NCBI GenBank assembly: GCA_014075275.1
Contig: CP046179.1
Coordinates: 3,357,932-3,421,931 of the forward strand
DNA: 64,000 bases
DNA from: Boseongicola sp.
Lineage (GTDB): Bacteria > Pseudomonadota > Alphaproteobacteria > Rhodobacterales > Rhodobacteraceae
Reading direction: 5' to 3'
Shown here: positions 45,312-55,457 of the stretch, in pieces
Position numbering within the stretch: position 1 is the first letter of the stretch
Layout of the letters: every line of letters starts with the position of its first letter
The notes under the pieces: generated by a model
What the model was told of the DNA's origin: nothing
Seen by the model: only the letters and a program-made list of their open reading frames with translations
Databases searched by the model: none
Position numbers and translations under genes: made by a program

Positions 45312-46070
45312 TTATTGAATTATCTCCTGAAACAGATCGATAATCCTAATTGACGGATCAAAGGCGCCTGTCTCTAAAAATTCCAGCGTCTGTCGAATTA
45401 CCAACGGATCATTCATCATGAATGTATGTGTCACCGGAAGCACAATGTGATCCGCCAAACTACTTAGATGTGTGGACTCAACGGACACTTTTCCATCATC
45501 GGGGCCTTCAATTAGGTAAGAATAGACTGGATTCAAGGACTGATTGCCCGCAATCACGCCGACTTCGAAACGTGGTAATCCCAGTCGGTTCGGCGCGCTG
45601 TTGCTATCTGTTCCAAGCGCTAATCCAGCAGGCCCGTTCAGCCATCGAAATGGACCAAGATCGCCAAAAACATCCACCAGTTCTGAACCATGATTGGGCG
45701 GTCCGAGCATCACCGCGCGTCCCATGTTCTTTGGACGATTATCCTCAAGCCATGCTCGCAGAAGGATTCCACCCATAGAATGCGTGACGAAGTGAGTGCG
45801 CTCGTCGCCACAATCGGCAACTGCCGGGCCCACGGTTTCGGCAACCAGTTGTTCTAAGGGCAGCTTTGTCGAAGGATATCCCCGGTTTACTGTCGCAAAA
45901 CCTTCTGCGTTCAGCGCGGCTTCCAATATCACCATGGATGTGGCACCGCGTGCGAGACCATGCATTAAGACGACACAGTCGGCGGCGGCGATCGCCGGAC
46001 ATCCGAAGGCGACCAAACAAACTGATGTCCGGCGCACTAATTTTCCGAGAAATTTGGCATTTAATGGCAT
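45312..46070 (-). CDS. Secreted alpha/beta-hydrolase (lipase/esterase-like)
   Basis: Exported hydrolase of 252 residues from ATG 46070, with a signal peptide ([30 protein letters not shown]). The mature part begins [16 protein letters not shown] (oxyanion-hole HG), with the nucleophile in THSMGGI and a late His in LPVTHTFMM. An N-terminal extension in the same frame (to 46205) is unlikely. The fold is that of the esterase/lipase group with GxSxG replaced by HSMGG. The substrate is unknown. It is upstream of the truncated gene on the same strand. Confidence 0.85.
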   Translation of the reverse strand: MPLNAKFLGKLVRRTSVCLVAFGCPAIAAADCVVLMHGLARGATSMVILEAALNAEGFATVNRGYPSTKLPLEQLVAETVGPAVADCGDERTHFVTHSMGGILLRAWLEDNRPKNMGRAVMLGPPNHGSELVDVFGDLGPFRWLNGPAGLALGTDSNSAPNRLGLPRFEVGVIAGNQSLNPVYSYLIEGPDDGKVSVESTHLSSLADHIVLPVTHTFMMNDPLVIRQTLEFLETGAFDPSIRIIDLFQEIIQ

Positions 46071-46302
46071 CAAGGCTTTTGCGCGGACCACTAGATCGCA
46101 AATACTCAACATACTGTCTCTTCCTAAAGCTCTCCAACTCATAATCTGAACTGTGTCGAGCCACGGCATCCCAACAAACTTGGGTGCGCGCCAACGTGAG
46201 GTCAAGAAGGGACGTTGCGTCCCGTCTTCACGATTTGAACGATGGCGCCATTCTTGGCCGATGACCTTTGCAGGTTATGCAGGAAAGGCATAGCAAGGAA
46301 CC

Positions 46303-47355
46303 ATGCCATTTGCTCCAGCCAGTTTGACCGATCTTTTCAACGCAAAATTCGACACTGTCATCGATGTGCGTGCTCCAATTGAGTATTCAGAGGACTGCGT
46401 GCCCGGTGCGGTGAATATGCCGGTTCTTTCTGATGCAGAGCGGGTGGATGTCGGAACAATTTACAAACAGGAAAGTGCTTTCCGGGCGCGCAAATTAGGG
46501 GCAGCGCTGGTGGCGCGAAATGCAGCTTCGCACATTGAACGTCATATGGTCGACTTTGACGGAAGCTGGCAACCATTGGTTTATTGCTGGCGAGGCGGGC
46601 AACGATCCGGGTCATTTGCCACCATTCTTTCTCAGATAGGCTGGCGTGTCCAAACGTTGGAAGGTGGATATCGTACGTATCGCCGCCTAATTGTAGATGC
46701 GCTGTATGACAAGGAATTTCCTGCGCCGGTTATCCTGTTGGACGGAAACACGGGCACCGGAAAAACAGAGGTTTTGCGCCGAATTGGTAAACTCGGAATC
46801 CAGGTTTTGGATCTTGAGGGTATTGCTAATCATCGAGGATCAGTTTTGGGCCACCAAGGCCGTCAACCAAGTCAAAAAGCGTTTGAGACGAGATTGGCAC
46901 ATTGGATATGCGGTCTGGACGCCAAAAAACCGGTGATTATCGAAGCTGAATCCAGCCGAATTGGTCAGCTAAACATTCCACCTGAGATACTGAGGGCCAT
47001 GAAAAGTGCTAGGCGCATTAGAATAGCTGCGCCGGTGGATGAGCGGGCCAAATACTTGGTTAAAGATTACTCGGATGCATTGGCGGATCGGTCAGCAGTT
47101 GCGGATCGCCTGGATGGGCTAACTGCATTGCGGGGGCGTGCGCTTGTCGAGACGTGGCAAAAAGGTGTAGTCACTGGTTCGTTTCGCGATGTTGCTAAGT
47201 CATTGATAGAGAACCATTATGATCCAAGTTACGCAAAAGCTCGTGGACGACATGAATATGCACCCATCAAAACTGTCACTGCAGAACATCTGGATGATGA
47301 GGGACTTAATCGGCTGGCTGAACAAGTGGCGGACACCGTCAATTCAGGCGAATAG
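46303..47355 (+). CDS. selU: tRNA 2-selenouridine synthase
   Basis: Converts 2-thiouridine to 2-selenouridine at the wobble position of tRNA-Lys, -Glu and -Gln, using selenophosphate. The 350 residues combine an N-terminal rhodanese domain with Cys95 in VYCWRGGQRSGS and a P-loop domain with GNTGTGKT at 148-155. The last 17 bp overlap the convergent selD fusion gene, which supplies selenophosphate. No selA or selB is in the window. Also called mnmH or ybbB. Confidence 0.94.
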   Translation: MPFAPASLTDLFNAKFDTVIDVRAPIEYSEDCVPGAVNMPVLSDAERVDVGTIYKQESAFRARKLGAALVARNAASHIERHMVDFDGSWQPLVYCWRGGQRSGSFATILSQIGWRVQTLEGGYRTYRRLIVDALYDKEFPAPVILLDGNTGTGKTEVLRRIGKLGIQVLDLEGIANHRGSVLGHQGRQPSQKAFETRLAHWICGLDAKKPVIIEAESSRIGQLNIPPEILRAMKSARRIRIAAPVDERAKYLVKDYSDALADRSAVADRLDGLTALRGRALVETWQKGVVTGSFRDVAKSLIENHYDPSYAKARGRHEYAPIKTVTAEHLDDEGLNRLAEQVADTVNSGE

Positions 47356-49498
47356 GTGATGTCTGGCGTTCCAGCATTCGACCGATAACCACCAGTTCCG
47401 GGTTGTTTTTCAACAATTGTTCAAGATTTTCGGGTGGAACGGAGGCCAAAAAGCCGCCGGCTGTCTGCGGGTCAAACAAAAGCGAAACCGAAGAACTTTC
47501 GCCAAAATCAGTTGGAGCAGACCTACGGTTGGCCGAATAAAGTGTCGACCTGATGCCAGCAACCGCTAGTTCGCGTGCGCCCGGCATTATCGGCACATTC
47601 TCCACGTCTATTTCAGCCGTTATGCCAGAGGCTTCTGCCATCTGAGTGGCGTGGCCAGCCAATCCAAAGCCGGTCACATCCGTTAGTGCATTTGCGTTTT
47701 TGGCGACCACAGTGGCAACGGCGGCCTGAGAAGTCGCCATGACATTTAAGGCTTGAGCAACATCGACGCCGTTTGCTTGTAATTTCATTTCCGCCGACAT
47801 CAAAGTTCCTGATCCAATCGCCCGTGACAAAACCAAAGCATCGCCGACTTTCGCTCCGGAAAGTGTTTTTGGAAGATTGTCGGATAATCCTGTAGCGGTA
47901 AAACCCACGAAAAGCTCTGTTCCCATCGTGGTGTGCCCGCCAACCAAAGCGGCACCAGTTTCTTGTGCTATGTCCTCGGCCGCAGCCACGCATTCGCGCA
48001 ACCACTCTCTTTGCATGTGTTCGCTCATTCTAGGTAGGGTTATTTGGGCCAGAATTGTCTGTGGCGCTGCTCCCATCGCCAAGACGTCCGATACGGCATG
48101 AAGAGCGGCAATTCGAGTCATGACGTAGGGGTCATTCCAGAAGCTGCGAAGGTGGTCAGTCGTGATGACTTGATATGTGTCACCAATTCGAAGAACCGCT
48201 GCATCGTCGCCAGCGGACTGCAAGACGCTGTCATGCTCTGAGGTGTCGATTTTCTGAACGATTTCGTTAAGAATGTCAGCGCCGACTTTTGCGCCGCATC
48301 CGCCGCAAAGATGTCCGCCATCCAACACCTCTGACATACCTGAGGCTGTGGTAAATGGCACTGAATTCGGTTGCATTAAGGGCAAGTTTCCAAGCCTGTT
48401 CATGAACTTACGATCAATGCGATCTTTCCATTTCCAAACCCAAGCACCTGAAATAGATGCACCAAATTTGTCGCCCAATGCGACTTTTCCGCCTAAGGAT
48501 ATCAGCTTGAGGTAATGCGTCTGAGGTCTAAACCGCTTTGAAGGAGCATCGGACAATGCAGCGCGAAGATTATGGGTCAGAATCGACGCAGAACGCACAG
48601 CAAAGACACCTGCTTTGGGCCGAGGGCTTTGGGATAGATGTGCGCAATCGCCGACAGCAAATATGGAAGGGTCGTTCGTAGAACGCAGGTCAGAATCAAC
48701 GTCGATGTAGCCATTGACCAGATGCAATCCGGTATCTTTCAGCCAATCGAATGGTCGAGCCCCGGCAGCTCCAACAGTAAAATCGGAGGCGATTTTTTGA
48801 CCATCCTGTAGCAATATATGATTTGCAGTGATGGCTTTTGGCTGCTTGCCTTGGATGACCGTTACCTTAGCGGCGTCCAAGGCGCGTTTGAGGCGGCGTC
48901 GCGTTTGGTCTGTCAGTCCAGATAGTATCTTGCCGGTCTCGATCAGGGTTACGCCGCCGTTGTTTTTTTCTTTCAACGAATGAGCCATCGCCATGGCCAA
49001 TTCGACGCCAGCGACTCCGCCCCCAATCACAGCAACGGCTCCGGGAGAGTTTGCACTCAGGAAACGCGTCCAACGCTGGGCGAATGGTCCTAAAGGTTTG
49101 GCCGCAATCGCGTGTTGGGTGAAGCCGTCAATCGTTGGCATGTCGGAAGTGATGCCGATATCGAATGAAGCGAAGTCATAGGCGACGTCTGGTCGATCGG
49201 TGACCTGAATGCGTTTGTTTAATCGGTCTAAGCCGGTGGCGGCACCGAAAATTATGCGAGCACCGGCAAAACGTGCCAGTTTGACCAGATCGATTTCCAG
49301 TTCGCTGCGCTGATAGTGCCCTGCAACAAAACCGGGAAGCATGCCAGTGTAAGGCGCTGTAGCGCCGGGATTAATTAGCGTCAGCCTGGCACCGGGCAGG
49401 GGGTTCATCCCCCATGCCCGCAGCAACACTGCATGGGCGTGGCCGCCGCCAATCAGCACAACCTCGCGGGTCAAAGGAAGGGGCGTCTGGTCCCTCAT
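47339..49498 (-). CDS. selD: FAD/NAD oxidoreductase--selenide,water dikinase (SelD) fusion
   Basis: 719-residue fusion. Residues 1 to about 370 are an NDH-type pyridine-nucleotide-disulfide oxidoreductase domain (GGGHAHAVLLRAWG near the start, second dinucleotide motif IGGGVAGVELAMAMAH, VGDCAHLSQSPRPKAGVFA). About 385-719 is SelD with the active-site C401 and K404 in CGGCGAKVG and later GDDAAVL, HAVSDVLAMGAAP and GGHTTMGTE. SelD makes selenophosphate for selU; the N-domain may reduce or deliver selenium (inference). It is convergent with selU. Confidence 0.94.
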   Translation of the reverse strand: MRDQTPLPLTREVVLIGGGHAHAVLLRAWGMNPLPGARLTLINPGATAPYTGMLPGFVAGHYQRSELEIDLVKLARFAGARIIFGAATGLDRLNKRIQVTDRPDVAYDFASFDIGITSDMPTIDGFTQHAIAAKPLGPFAQRWTRFLSANSPGAVAVIGGGVAGVELAMAMAHSLKEKNNGGVTLIETGKILSGLTDQTRRRLKRALDAAKVTVIQGKQPKAITANHILLQDGQKIASDFTVGAAGARPFDWLKDTGLHLVNGYIDVDSDLRSTNDPSIFAVGDCAHLSQSPRPKAGVFAVRSASILTHNLRAALSDAPSKRFRPQTHYLKLISLGGKVALGDKFGASISGAWVWKWKDRIDRKFMNRLGNLPLMQPNSVPFTTASGMSEVLDGGHLCGGCGAKVGADILNEIVQKIDTSEHDSVLQSAGDDAAVLRIGDTYQVITTDHLRSFWNDPYVMTRIAALHAVSDVLAMGAAPQTILAQITLPRMSEHMQREWLRECVAAAEDIAQETGAALVGGHTTMGTELFVGFTATGLSDNLPKTLSGAKVGDALVLSRAIGSGTLMSAEMKLQANGVDVAQALNVMATSQAAVATVVAKNANALTDVTGFGLAGHATQMAEASGITAEIDVENVPIMPGARELAVAGIRSTLYSANRRSAPTDFGESSSVSLLFDPQTAGGFLASVPPENLEQLLKNNPELVVIGRMLERQTSPIRLN

Positions 49499-49571
49499 GT
49501 TGGATTGCTACCTTGCGAACCACTTGATCGCCAGTCGAGCGCGCGTTCACTCGCAATCAGTTGAATGGACA

Positions 49572-50615
49572 TTATTCATAGCCTGTCATTTCAAGATACC
49601 CAACGCCGGAATGCGAGCCGTCAAAGCGAACCGGCCCTTCCCAGTAGGGCACACTCGTTGCCATCCAGCTATCAGGGTAAATTGCCTCTATGGTCGCATC
49701 GATTCCGTGTTGAGGAACAACCAGTTGAAATACCGTCGGAATTTCGCGCCCATCGATCACAGAAGTTGCGAGCGCTGATAGGCTTAATTCATTGGCAGTC
49801 AGACTCTGCGCTTCACCGTTTTTCGGCATCCAAGTTCCCGCCAAGAAATCGCCATCTATCCGATCTCGGAGGCGAAACGCCATTAGCTTGCCGCCGTCAT
49901 TCATGTGAAGCGATATCCAATCCCAACCAACTTGGTCAGGTTCGAAAGGTCGTGATGACCACTCGTGGTCCATCCACCCGTTGCCCGAAACTTCCACGAC
50001 TCCATTGGGTGTTTCCAGTTGACCTGTCACCATATAGTTTGGCTGGGAATAATAGTGACTTGCCGTTCCACTGCCCGACTTGACCGAGAATCCGTTTTCG
50101 GCGTGCAGGACTGGTGCCATGTTAGTGGTAAATCGCAAATCAAAAGCGAAATCAGCGCCTTGCGCGTGAATGGTAAGGTCATTTGATTGTTGTTCCGCGA
50201 CAAGCCATTCGTCAATCTTGGCCTCAAACGGTTCGGCATTTACATCTGCGAGCCCCATGTCCCCGCGAGCCAATCGTTCGTCGAAGTAGTGTCCCGACGG
50301 GGACGCTAACGCAGCGTTTCCCATCCAAAGCTGATCATCCTTCAGCCCGCTAGGACGCCGTGCCATGCGAAACAATGTCCATTGAGCGCCATAAGTTATG
50401 GCATCAGTGTCTTGCAAGACGGCGGTAAAGTACCACCACTCGATCCTGAAATTTGGGTGCGCACCATGGTCTTTTGGAAACTCGAGAGCATACATCGGAT
50501 CGGGATTTGGAAAGCCCTCAGCGTCTGATCCTAGGGCGGCAAAGCCTTGCGCCCATCCCGATGCAAGAGCCGCGGCTAGCGCGAGAAGGGCAAGAAGACC
50601 AGCTTTAACGCTCAC
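49572..50615 (-). CDS. AttH-like secreted lipocalin-fold protein (CrtC/AttH type)
   Basis: 347-residue protein with a signal peptide (MSVKAGLLALLALAAALASGWA). The AttH/carotenoid-hydratase-like fold contains IEWWYFTAVLQD, YGAQWTLFRM, GHYFDERLARGD and WMDHEWSSRPF. Two lipocalin-type barrels are expected. Family members are predicted secreted hydrolases or hydratases; the natural substrate is unknown. It overlaps the FtsX-type permease by 11 bp, so it is the third gene of an ABC operon (ATPase, permease, AttH), matching att-type clusters. Confidence 0.87.
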   Translation of the reverse strand: MSVKAGLLALLALAAALASGWAQGFAALGSDAEGFPNPDPMYALEFPKDHGAHPNFRIEWWYFTAVLQDTDAITYGAQWTLFRMARRPSGLKDDQLWMGNAALASPSGHYFDERLARGDMGLADVNAEPFEAKIDEWLVAEQQSNDLTIHAQGADFAFDLRFTTNMAPVLHAENGFSVKSGSGTASHYYSQPNYMVTGQLETPNGVVEVSGNGWMDHEWSSRPFEPDQVGWDWISLHMNDGGKLMAFRLRDRIDGDFLAGTWMPKNGEAQSLTANELSLSALATSVIDGREIPTVFQLVVPQHGIDATIEAIYPDSWMATSVPYWEGPVRFDGSHSGVGYLEMTGYE

Positions 50616-52995
50616 TTGCGAAACTCCTGAGAAGATCGGATGGGGGGCGTTTGCTTAGACGTTGTGCCGGCCACAGGCATGCAAGAGCGGCGACCGTCAT
50701 TGAAAGAATTCCTAGCCAAAGCCAGTCTAACGGGAACAAATGCATCGGCAGCCGCCAACCAAATGCCTCTACGTTAATCACTGCCAGCAAGACCCAGGCC
50801 AAAAACAATCCCAGAGGAATAGAAAGAACAAAGGTCAATCCGGCAAGAATCAGCGCGCGGATAACCTCGAGTTTGGAAAGGGCCTGCCGCGGTATTCCAA
50901 TGGCCCAGACTGGGGCGAGCTGAGGAAGGCGCAAATTGGCGAGCGTCAACAGGCTGGTCAAAATTGCAAGTCCTGCGACGGCGAGTGTTAGAAAGTTTAG
51001 GGCTGCCGTGACTGCAAAAGTGCGCTCAAAGACCCTTAGCGAGAATGCTTTAACCGTAGACTGGTTTGCAATATTTCCTGGTGGGAGACCGAAATCTTCC
51101 TGGAGTCGTAATGTGATGTCATCCAGTTTGGAGGGGTCAACGCGAAGTCCGAAGTCAAGGCGTGACACGTCGGTGAAGCGCTTTACAAGAACCTTGGTCG
51201 GCAAAATAATCTGTGGCTTTGTGTTACCGTAGTCACTGTAGATGCCCAGGACTTTTGCTGTCAGGCCGCCGGGCATGGTCAGTTCGGCACCCAGTGAAAG
51301 AGCGTTGCTTCGTGCGAGTTGTTCGTTGATGAGCACGCCATTTCCAGATGCAATCTGTTCCCAAACGTCTGTTGTTGCGTTCAGCATCGGCCAGTTGTCG
51401 CGATAAGTTGCGTGGTCGATAACACCGTAGATTTCGGTATTGCGACCAAGGACGTTGGCTTCGGTTTGCCAGATAGGCAAAATTGCGTCGGTTAGTGGTG
51501 TCGCGAAGGTGTAAAAGGCGTCGATGTCTTCTTCGGATTCCAAAGTAACATAAAGTTCGCTGGCCAGTCGTTGATCAAGCCATCCGGTAAAGGTCAGGCG
51601 GAAGCTGCCAACCATTGTGCTGACCCCGATGTTGGTTGAAAGCGCCAGCAAGAGCGCCATCAACGCAAGGGAAAGACCGGGCAGTTGTTGACGCGTATCT
51701 GCCCAGAACCATTCGATTTTTGGAGATTGTGCTCTTTCTTCAGCGAGAGATAGGCATGCAGAAAGAACGAAAGGAAGTAACAGTGCGGCGCCAATTAAAA
51801 CACCGGCCAGACCCGCAAATCCCGCCAACAGACCTTGGCCGAAAGCAAGAGCCAGAAAGCCGAATATCAGTAACATTCGCGCAGCGGAGTATTGAAATCG
51901 CATAGACTTCGACGTCGCGCGAAGCCAAGCTCGGGGCTGCGCCGCAGCGAGCGGTTTGATCCTGGAAACCCGTGTGAGGCTGGTCGCAGCAGCCGCGAGA
52001 GTTCCCAAGATGGCGATCGCAAATCCAGAAAGCCACCAAACTGGTGAAAGGGTTAGCGATCCTTCCAGGTTCGCGCCATAGAGCCCACGCAGTGTTGCCG
52101 CAACGTCCGGTAATAGCGCGGCGGCAATGCCATAGCCGATAGCGATCCCGATGGCCCCTGATACCGTTGATAGGGTTAATAACTCACAAACAAATAGCGC
52201 GACGAGTTTTCGGGCCGACACACCGATCGCGCGAAGTGTTCGGAATACCGGCCTGCGCTGTTCCACTGCCAGACCAATCGCACCGTTGACGATAAAAAGC
52301 CCGACCACGAAACTTAGCAGGCCGAATGCTGTTAGGTTCAAGTGAAAACTGTCAGTTAGTCGGCTAAGGTCATCGGCCGACTGCTGTGTCTGGAATTTCA
52401 GTTCGGGGGCAATATCGCCGAGCTGATCCTGACGTAAGGGCTGTTCGGGCAACACCGATAACCGATTGAAACCATCCTTGTTTAAAAGGGCCTGTGCCGT
52501 TCGGATGTCTGCGATTGCCAGCCCGGATCTTACGGAATCGGTAGGTGTTAACGAAACCGTCGTGTCGCCGATCCGGTCTGCTGTTGTGGGTGCGATGAGT
52601 ATGCTGCCATCTAATAGAGCAGTGACACTTGCGAAATTGAATTCATGGTTAGAGCCGGATTGAGTGGGCGCGGTCAGGGGATCAATTCCCAACAGGCGCA
52701 CTCGTCCGGTTGAACCTTCGAGCCAGCCTTCAATAAGTGGGCTTACGTTCCAACCGGAACGACGAAGGGTGGTGTAGGTTGCCACAGAAATCGGGCTACC
52801 ATCGCGAGATACCAGGTTGATATTATGGGCAAAGCTCTTGGTTGCTTCGGCATAACTTTTGCGGGCTTCGGCATTGATGGCTTGCACACCGGACCAAAGC
52901 GCAGTCGCCAGGGCGAGGCCGGCAACAAGAGTGAACAACTGAAATGGATGTCGTTGCCAATGTGATAGATAGGTTGCCAAGACGGTGAAGGTCAT
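50605..52995 (-). CDS. FtsX-family ABC transporter permease (large)
   Basis: 796-residue permease of the MacB/LolE/FtsX type. It has one N-terminal helix (about 18-36), a large periplasmic domain, then two FtsX cores, each with several helices (around 225-360 and 650-780). Features include RRPVFRTLRAIGVS and the final LSMTVAALACLWPAQRLSKRPPSDLLRS. It overlaps the ATPase by 4 bp upstream and the AttH gene downstream. Such systems handle lipids or lipoproteins at the periplasmic face rather than solutes; the substrate is unknown. Confidence 0.9.
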   Translation of the reverse strand: MTFTVLATYLSHWQRHPFQLFTLVAGLALATALWSGVQAINAEARKSYAEATKSFAHNINLVSRDGSPISVATYTTLRRSGWNVSPLIEGWLEGSTGRVRLLGIDPLTAPTQSGSNHEFNFASVTALLDGSILIAPTTADRIGDTTVSLTPTDSVRSGLAIADIRTAQALLNKDGFNRLSVLPEQPLRQDQLGDIAPELKFQTQQSADDLSRLTDSFHLNLTAFGLLSFVVGLFIVNGAIGLAVEQRRPVFRTLRAIGVSARKLVALFVCELLTLSTVSGAIGIAIGYGIAAALLPDVAATLRGLYGANLEGSLTLSPVWWLSGFAIAILGTLAAAATSLTRVSRIKPLAAAQPRAWLRATSKSMRFQYSAARMLLIFGFLALAFGQGLLAGFAGLAGVLIGAALLLPFVLSACLSLAEERAQSPKIEWFWADTRQQLPGLSLALMALLLALSTNIGVSTMVGSFRLTFTGWLDQRLASELYVTLESEEDIDAFYTFATPLTDAILPIWQTEANVLGRNTEIYGVIDHATYRDNWPMLNATTDVWEQIASGNGVLINEQLARSNALSLGAELTMPGGLTAKVLGIYSDYGNTKPQIILPTKVLVKRFTDVSRLDFGLRVDPSKLDDITLRLQEDFGLPPGNIANQSTVKAFSLRVFERTFAVTAALNFLTLAVAGLAILTSLLTLANLRLPQLAPVWAIGIPRQALSKLEVIRALILAGLTFVLSIPLGLFLAWVLLAVINVEAFGWRLPMHLFPLDWLWLGILSMTVAALACLWPAQRLSKRPPSDLLRSFASER

Positions 52996-53633
52996 GACTG
53001 AAAGCGCCCATGGGTCAAATGAAGTCGGCGATCTGCGCGCGCGGCTAATCGGCTGGAGTGAGTAACGATCAAAAGGCCTGCGCCTGTGTCGCGTGCCAGG
53101 GACAGCAACAGCTCGAAAACCGCATCACCGGTATTTTCATCAAGATTTCCCGTTGGTTCATCGGCGAGGATCAGCTTGGATTGAGCGGCGGCCGCACGCC
53201 CGATGGCGACGCGTTGCTGTTCGCCGCCCGATAGATCCTCGGGGTATTTGGCCAATTGGTCTGTCAGCCCGAGACGATCTGCCAGCTCATCAACGTCGGT
53301 CGTAAGTCCGTTGAGCCTTGCCTGAAATGTCAGGTTTTTTGCGACTGTCAGAGACGGTATCAGATTGAATTGTTGAAATATTATTCCAAATGAGGTCCGT
53401 CGCAGATTGGCGAGTTCACCATCATTGAGCTGATGGATTTCGGTGCCGTTGATGGTGACACTACCTTCATCCAATGGCTCAAGACCGGCAGCGATATGTA
53501 AAAAAGTGGATTTGCCTGATCCGGACTCTCCGGTCAGTGCGATAACTTCACCCGCTGACAAGGAAAGCGAAACATCGTCCAGGATGGTGATATTGCCGAA
53601 GCGTTTGGTGATCTGGCGCATATCAAGAAGCAT
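52992..53633 (-). CDS. ABC transporter ATP-binding protein (LolD/MacB type)
   Basis: Cytoplasmic ATPase of 213 residues. Walker A GESGSGKST is at 35-43, the signature LSGGEQQRVAIGRAAA is near residue 133, and Walker B LILADEPTGNLDENT follows. The domain order and length match LolD/MacB/FtsE-type subunits. It is the first gene of the operon and overlaps the permease by 4 bp (ATGA). No start upstream other than ATG 53633 is supported. Confidence 0.95.
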   Translation of the reverse strand: MLLDMRQITKRFGNITILDDVSLSLSAGEVIALTGESGSGKSTFLHIAAGLEPLDEGSVTINGTEIHQLNDGELANLRRTSFGIIFQQFNLIPSLTVAKNLTFQARLNGLTTDVDELADRLGLTDQLAKYPEDLSGGEQQRVAIGRAAAAQSKLILADEPTGNLDENTGDAVFELLLSLARDTGAGLLIVTHSSRLAARADRRLHLTHGRFQS

Positions 53634-53672
53634 GCGAACTAACCTAAACCGGATTGAAGCAAGGAACAGCGC

Positions 53673-54989
53673 CTAATCGACGCTAAGACCTGATGGCACG
53701 CTGGTAGGTCGGCCCAGTGGTCTGGTTTTGGCGGTTTTTCCGGTGAGTCTTTCCAAAAAGGATACCAGCGAGGCGACTTCCTGGTCCGAAAGCGAAACTG
53801 GTCTGATGTCCACATTGGCGCGCTGGCGCGCCATTTCGCGGCTGTCGGCCTGAATGATGAAGTCGACCCGTTCAAGCCAATCAGCGTTTGGAAGCTGGGC
53901 CTGATTTCTTGTCCACGCGTCCAAATTGCCCAATGGATCAAGGTGATGGCGCACAATGCCTTCCAGGGTCGGGTATGCGCCGTTGTGACCATAGGGTGCG
54001 GTTAACGCCACGTTTCGGAGCATCGGCGTGAGGAAACGATAGGCATCTTCCAGATGATCACTTTCCCCCATGCGACCGACATCGCGAGGTTGAAGGTCGA
54101 ACCGACGGGTCTTGCCGGGGCCGAAAGCGGGCAGGGCAAGAGCGTGAAATCCCTGGTCGCTCATCAAAGGGCCGCTGTGGCATCGGGAGCAGCCTGCATC
54201 GCCGTAAAACAGCTTCATGCCCGCGATAGCCACGGGCGTCATTTCATCTGTGTTGCCAGCGAGATAGCGGTCAAATGGGCTGTCGAAATTTTGCCATTCT
54301 GTGCCCATAAAGGCGGCCAGCGCGTTTGCAATGTCGACGATTGTGACCTGTTCTGAAGACTCGATATGGTCGAATGCCTTGACGAACATTAGGCCATATT
54401 CGGGAATTGTGCGGACCCGTTTGGCAAGGATGGGCCAGGCGTTATCGATCCGGTCGTTAACCGCTCCGGAAATTTGGTTTTCTTCGGGGTCACCGGCCAT
54501 TTCGAAGCGCGCCGTGACGGGGAAGAGGGCTTGGGCCGCCAGGATGGTTTCAAGACCTTGGGGCAACCATTCTTCTGCGGGCGAGTTGAAGCCGTTACCG
54601 TAGAGGTCGGATGTCTCCAGCCGGCCGTCATGAAACATGACGCTGATATCCTTGGCGCCAAGGTTCCAAAGGGCGGGGGCATTCCGGGGGATCCGCTTGC
54701 GAATGCGATCATGCTGACTTTCGGCAATACGTTTCGGACCAAGTCCTTCGCCGCCCTCGCCGATCCCAAGACTAAGGCCATCGGCGCCACCCAGATCATG
54801 ATGGTGGCAGGTGCCGCACGAGATGTTACGATTGCCCGATAAGATCTTGTCATAGAACAGAAGTTGACCGATCTTTGCCTTTGCAGGGTCAAAGGCTATG
54901 AAGTCGTCGTTGGTTAGTGGACGCGGCAAATCGGCTGCTGTTGCGGGCAAGGCCAGACAAAGGGTCATGATATGAAACAAGCGATTCAT
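53673..54989 (-). CDS. Diheme cytochrome-c peroxidase/MauG-family protein
   Basis: Periplasmic c-type cytochrome of 438 residues. The signal peptide (MNRLFHIMTLCLALPATAA) precedes two heme sites, CGTCH (C58, C61, H62) and CSRCH (C267, C270, H271), a typical bacterial di-heme peroxidase layout. It reduces hydrogen peroxide or oxidises a protein substrate. ATG 54989 or 54968 starts; at 54989 it overlaps the SEL1 gene by 18 bp on the opposite strand. No clear ribosome site at either. Confidence 0.9.
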   Translation of the reverse strand: MNRLFHIMTLCLALPATAADLPRPLTNDDFIAFDPAKAKIGQLLFYDKILSGNRNISCGTCHHHDLGGADGLSLGIGEGGEGLGPKRIAESQHDRIRKRIPRNAPALWNLGAKDISVMFHDGRLETSDLYGNGFNSPAEEWLPQGLETILAAQALFPVTARFEMAGDPEENQISGAVNDRIDNAWPILAKRVRTIPEYGLMFVKAFDHIESSEQVTIVDIANALAAFMGTEWQNFDSPFDRYLAGNTDEMTPVAIAGMKLFYGDAGCSRCHSGPLMSDQGFHALALPAFGPGKTRRFDLQPRDVGRMGESDHLEDAYRFLTPMLRNVALTAPYGHNGAYPTLEGIVRHHLDPLGNLDAWTRNQAQLPNADWLERVDFIIQADSREMARQRANVDIRPVSLSDQEVASLVSFLERLTGKTAKTRPLGRPTSVPSGLSVD

Positions 54990-55457
54990 TTGGCGATTGT
55001 GGCAGTCGCATTGGCGGTGGCAACCCCTGTTTGGGCCGAGATCGAAGAGGCCCGCGATTTGATGGAAGCGGGTCGGTTTGAGGAGGCGCGGATTGCACTA
55101 TTGCCTGCAGCGCGGTCCGGGAACGCGGACGCTGAAGAACTGATTGGTGTGATGTATGCGCTTGGGCTTGGGGTGGAAAAGGACCCGGAGCGGGCGTTTG
55201 AGTGGTATTTACGGTCATCTTTGAAAGGTCATCCGGGGGCGCAATCGGGCCTGGGATGGTACTACGAGCTTGGCATTGGAATGCCGGCGCCGGATATGGT
55301 GCGTGCTTATCTTTGGTACGCGTTGAGTTCCATAGGGGGTGATCCGGATGCCGTTGATTCCCTTGAAGAAATTCAAAAGCGCATGACCAAGGAAGAGATT
55401 GATCGCGCCCATGTATTAGTCAACGATTACAAGCCGTGGATGTATCCGTTTCGGTGA
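54972..55457 (+). CDS. Exported SEL1-repeat protein
   Basis: 161-residue protein with a signal peptide (MKQAIHLAIVAVALAVATPVWA) and about three SEL1-type helical repeats (for example AARSGNADAEELIGVMYALGLGVEKDPERAFEWYLRSS). Such repeats mediate protein interactions in the periplasm. AAAGGG lies 6 to 10 bp before ATG 54972. Its start lies within the 5' end of the divergent peroxidase gene, so its promoter must be inside that gene. Confidence 0.85.
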   Translation: MKQAIHLAIVAVALAVATPVWAEIEEARDLMEAGRFEEARIALLPAARSGNADAEELIGVMYALGLGVEKDPERAFEWYLRSSLKGHPGAQSGLGWYYELGIGMPAPDMVRAYLWYALSSIGGDPDAVDSLEEIQKRMTKEEIDRAHVLVNDYKPWMYPFR

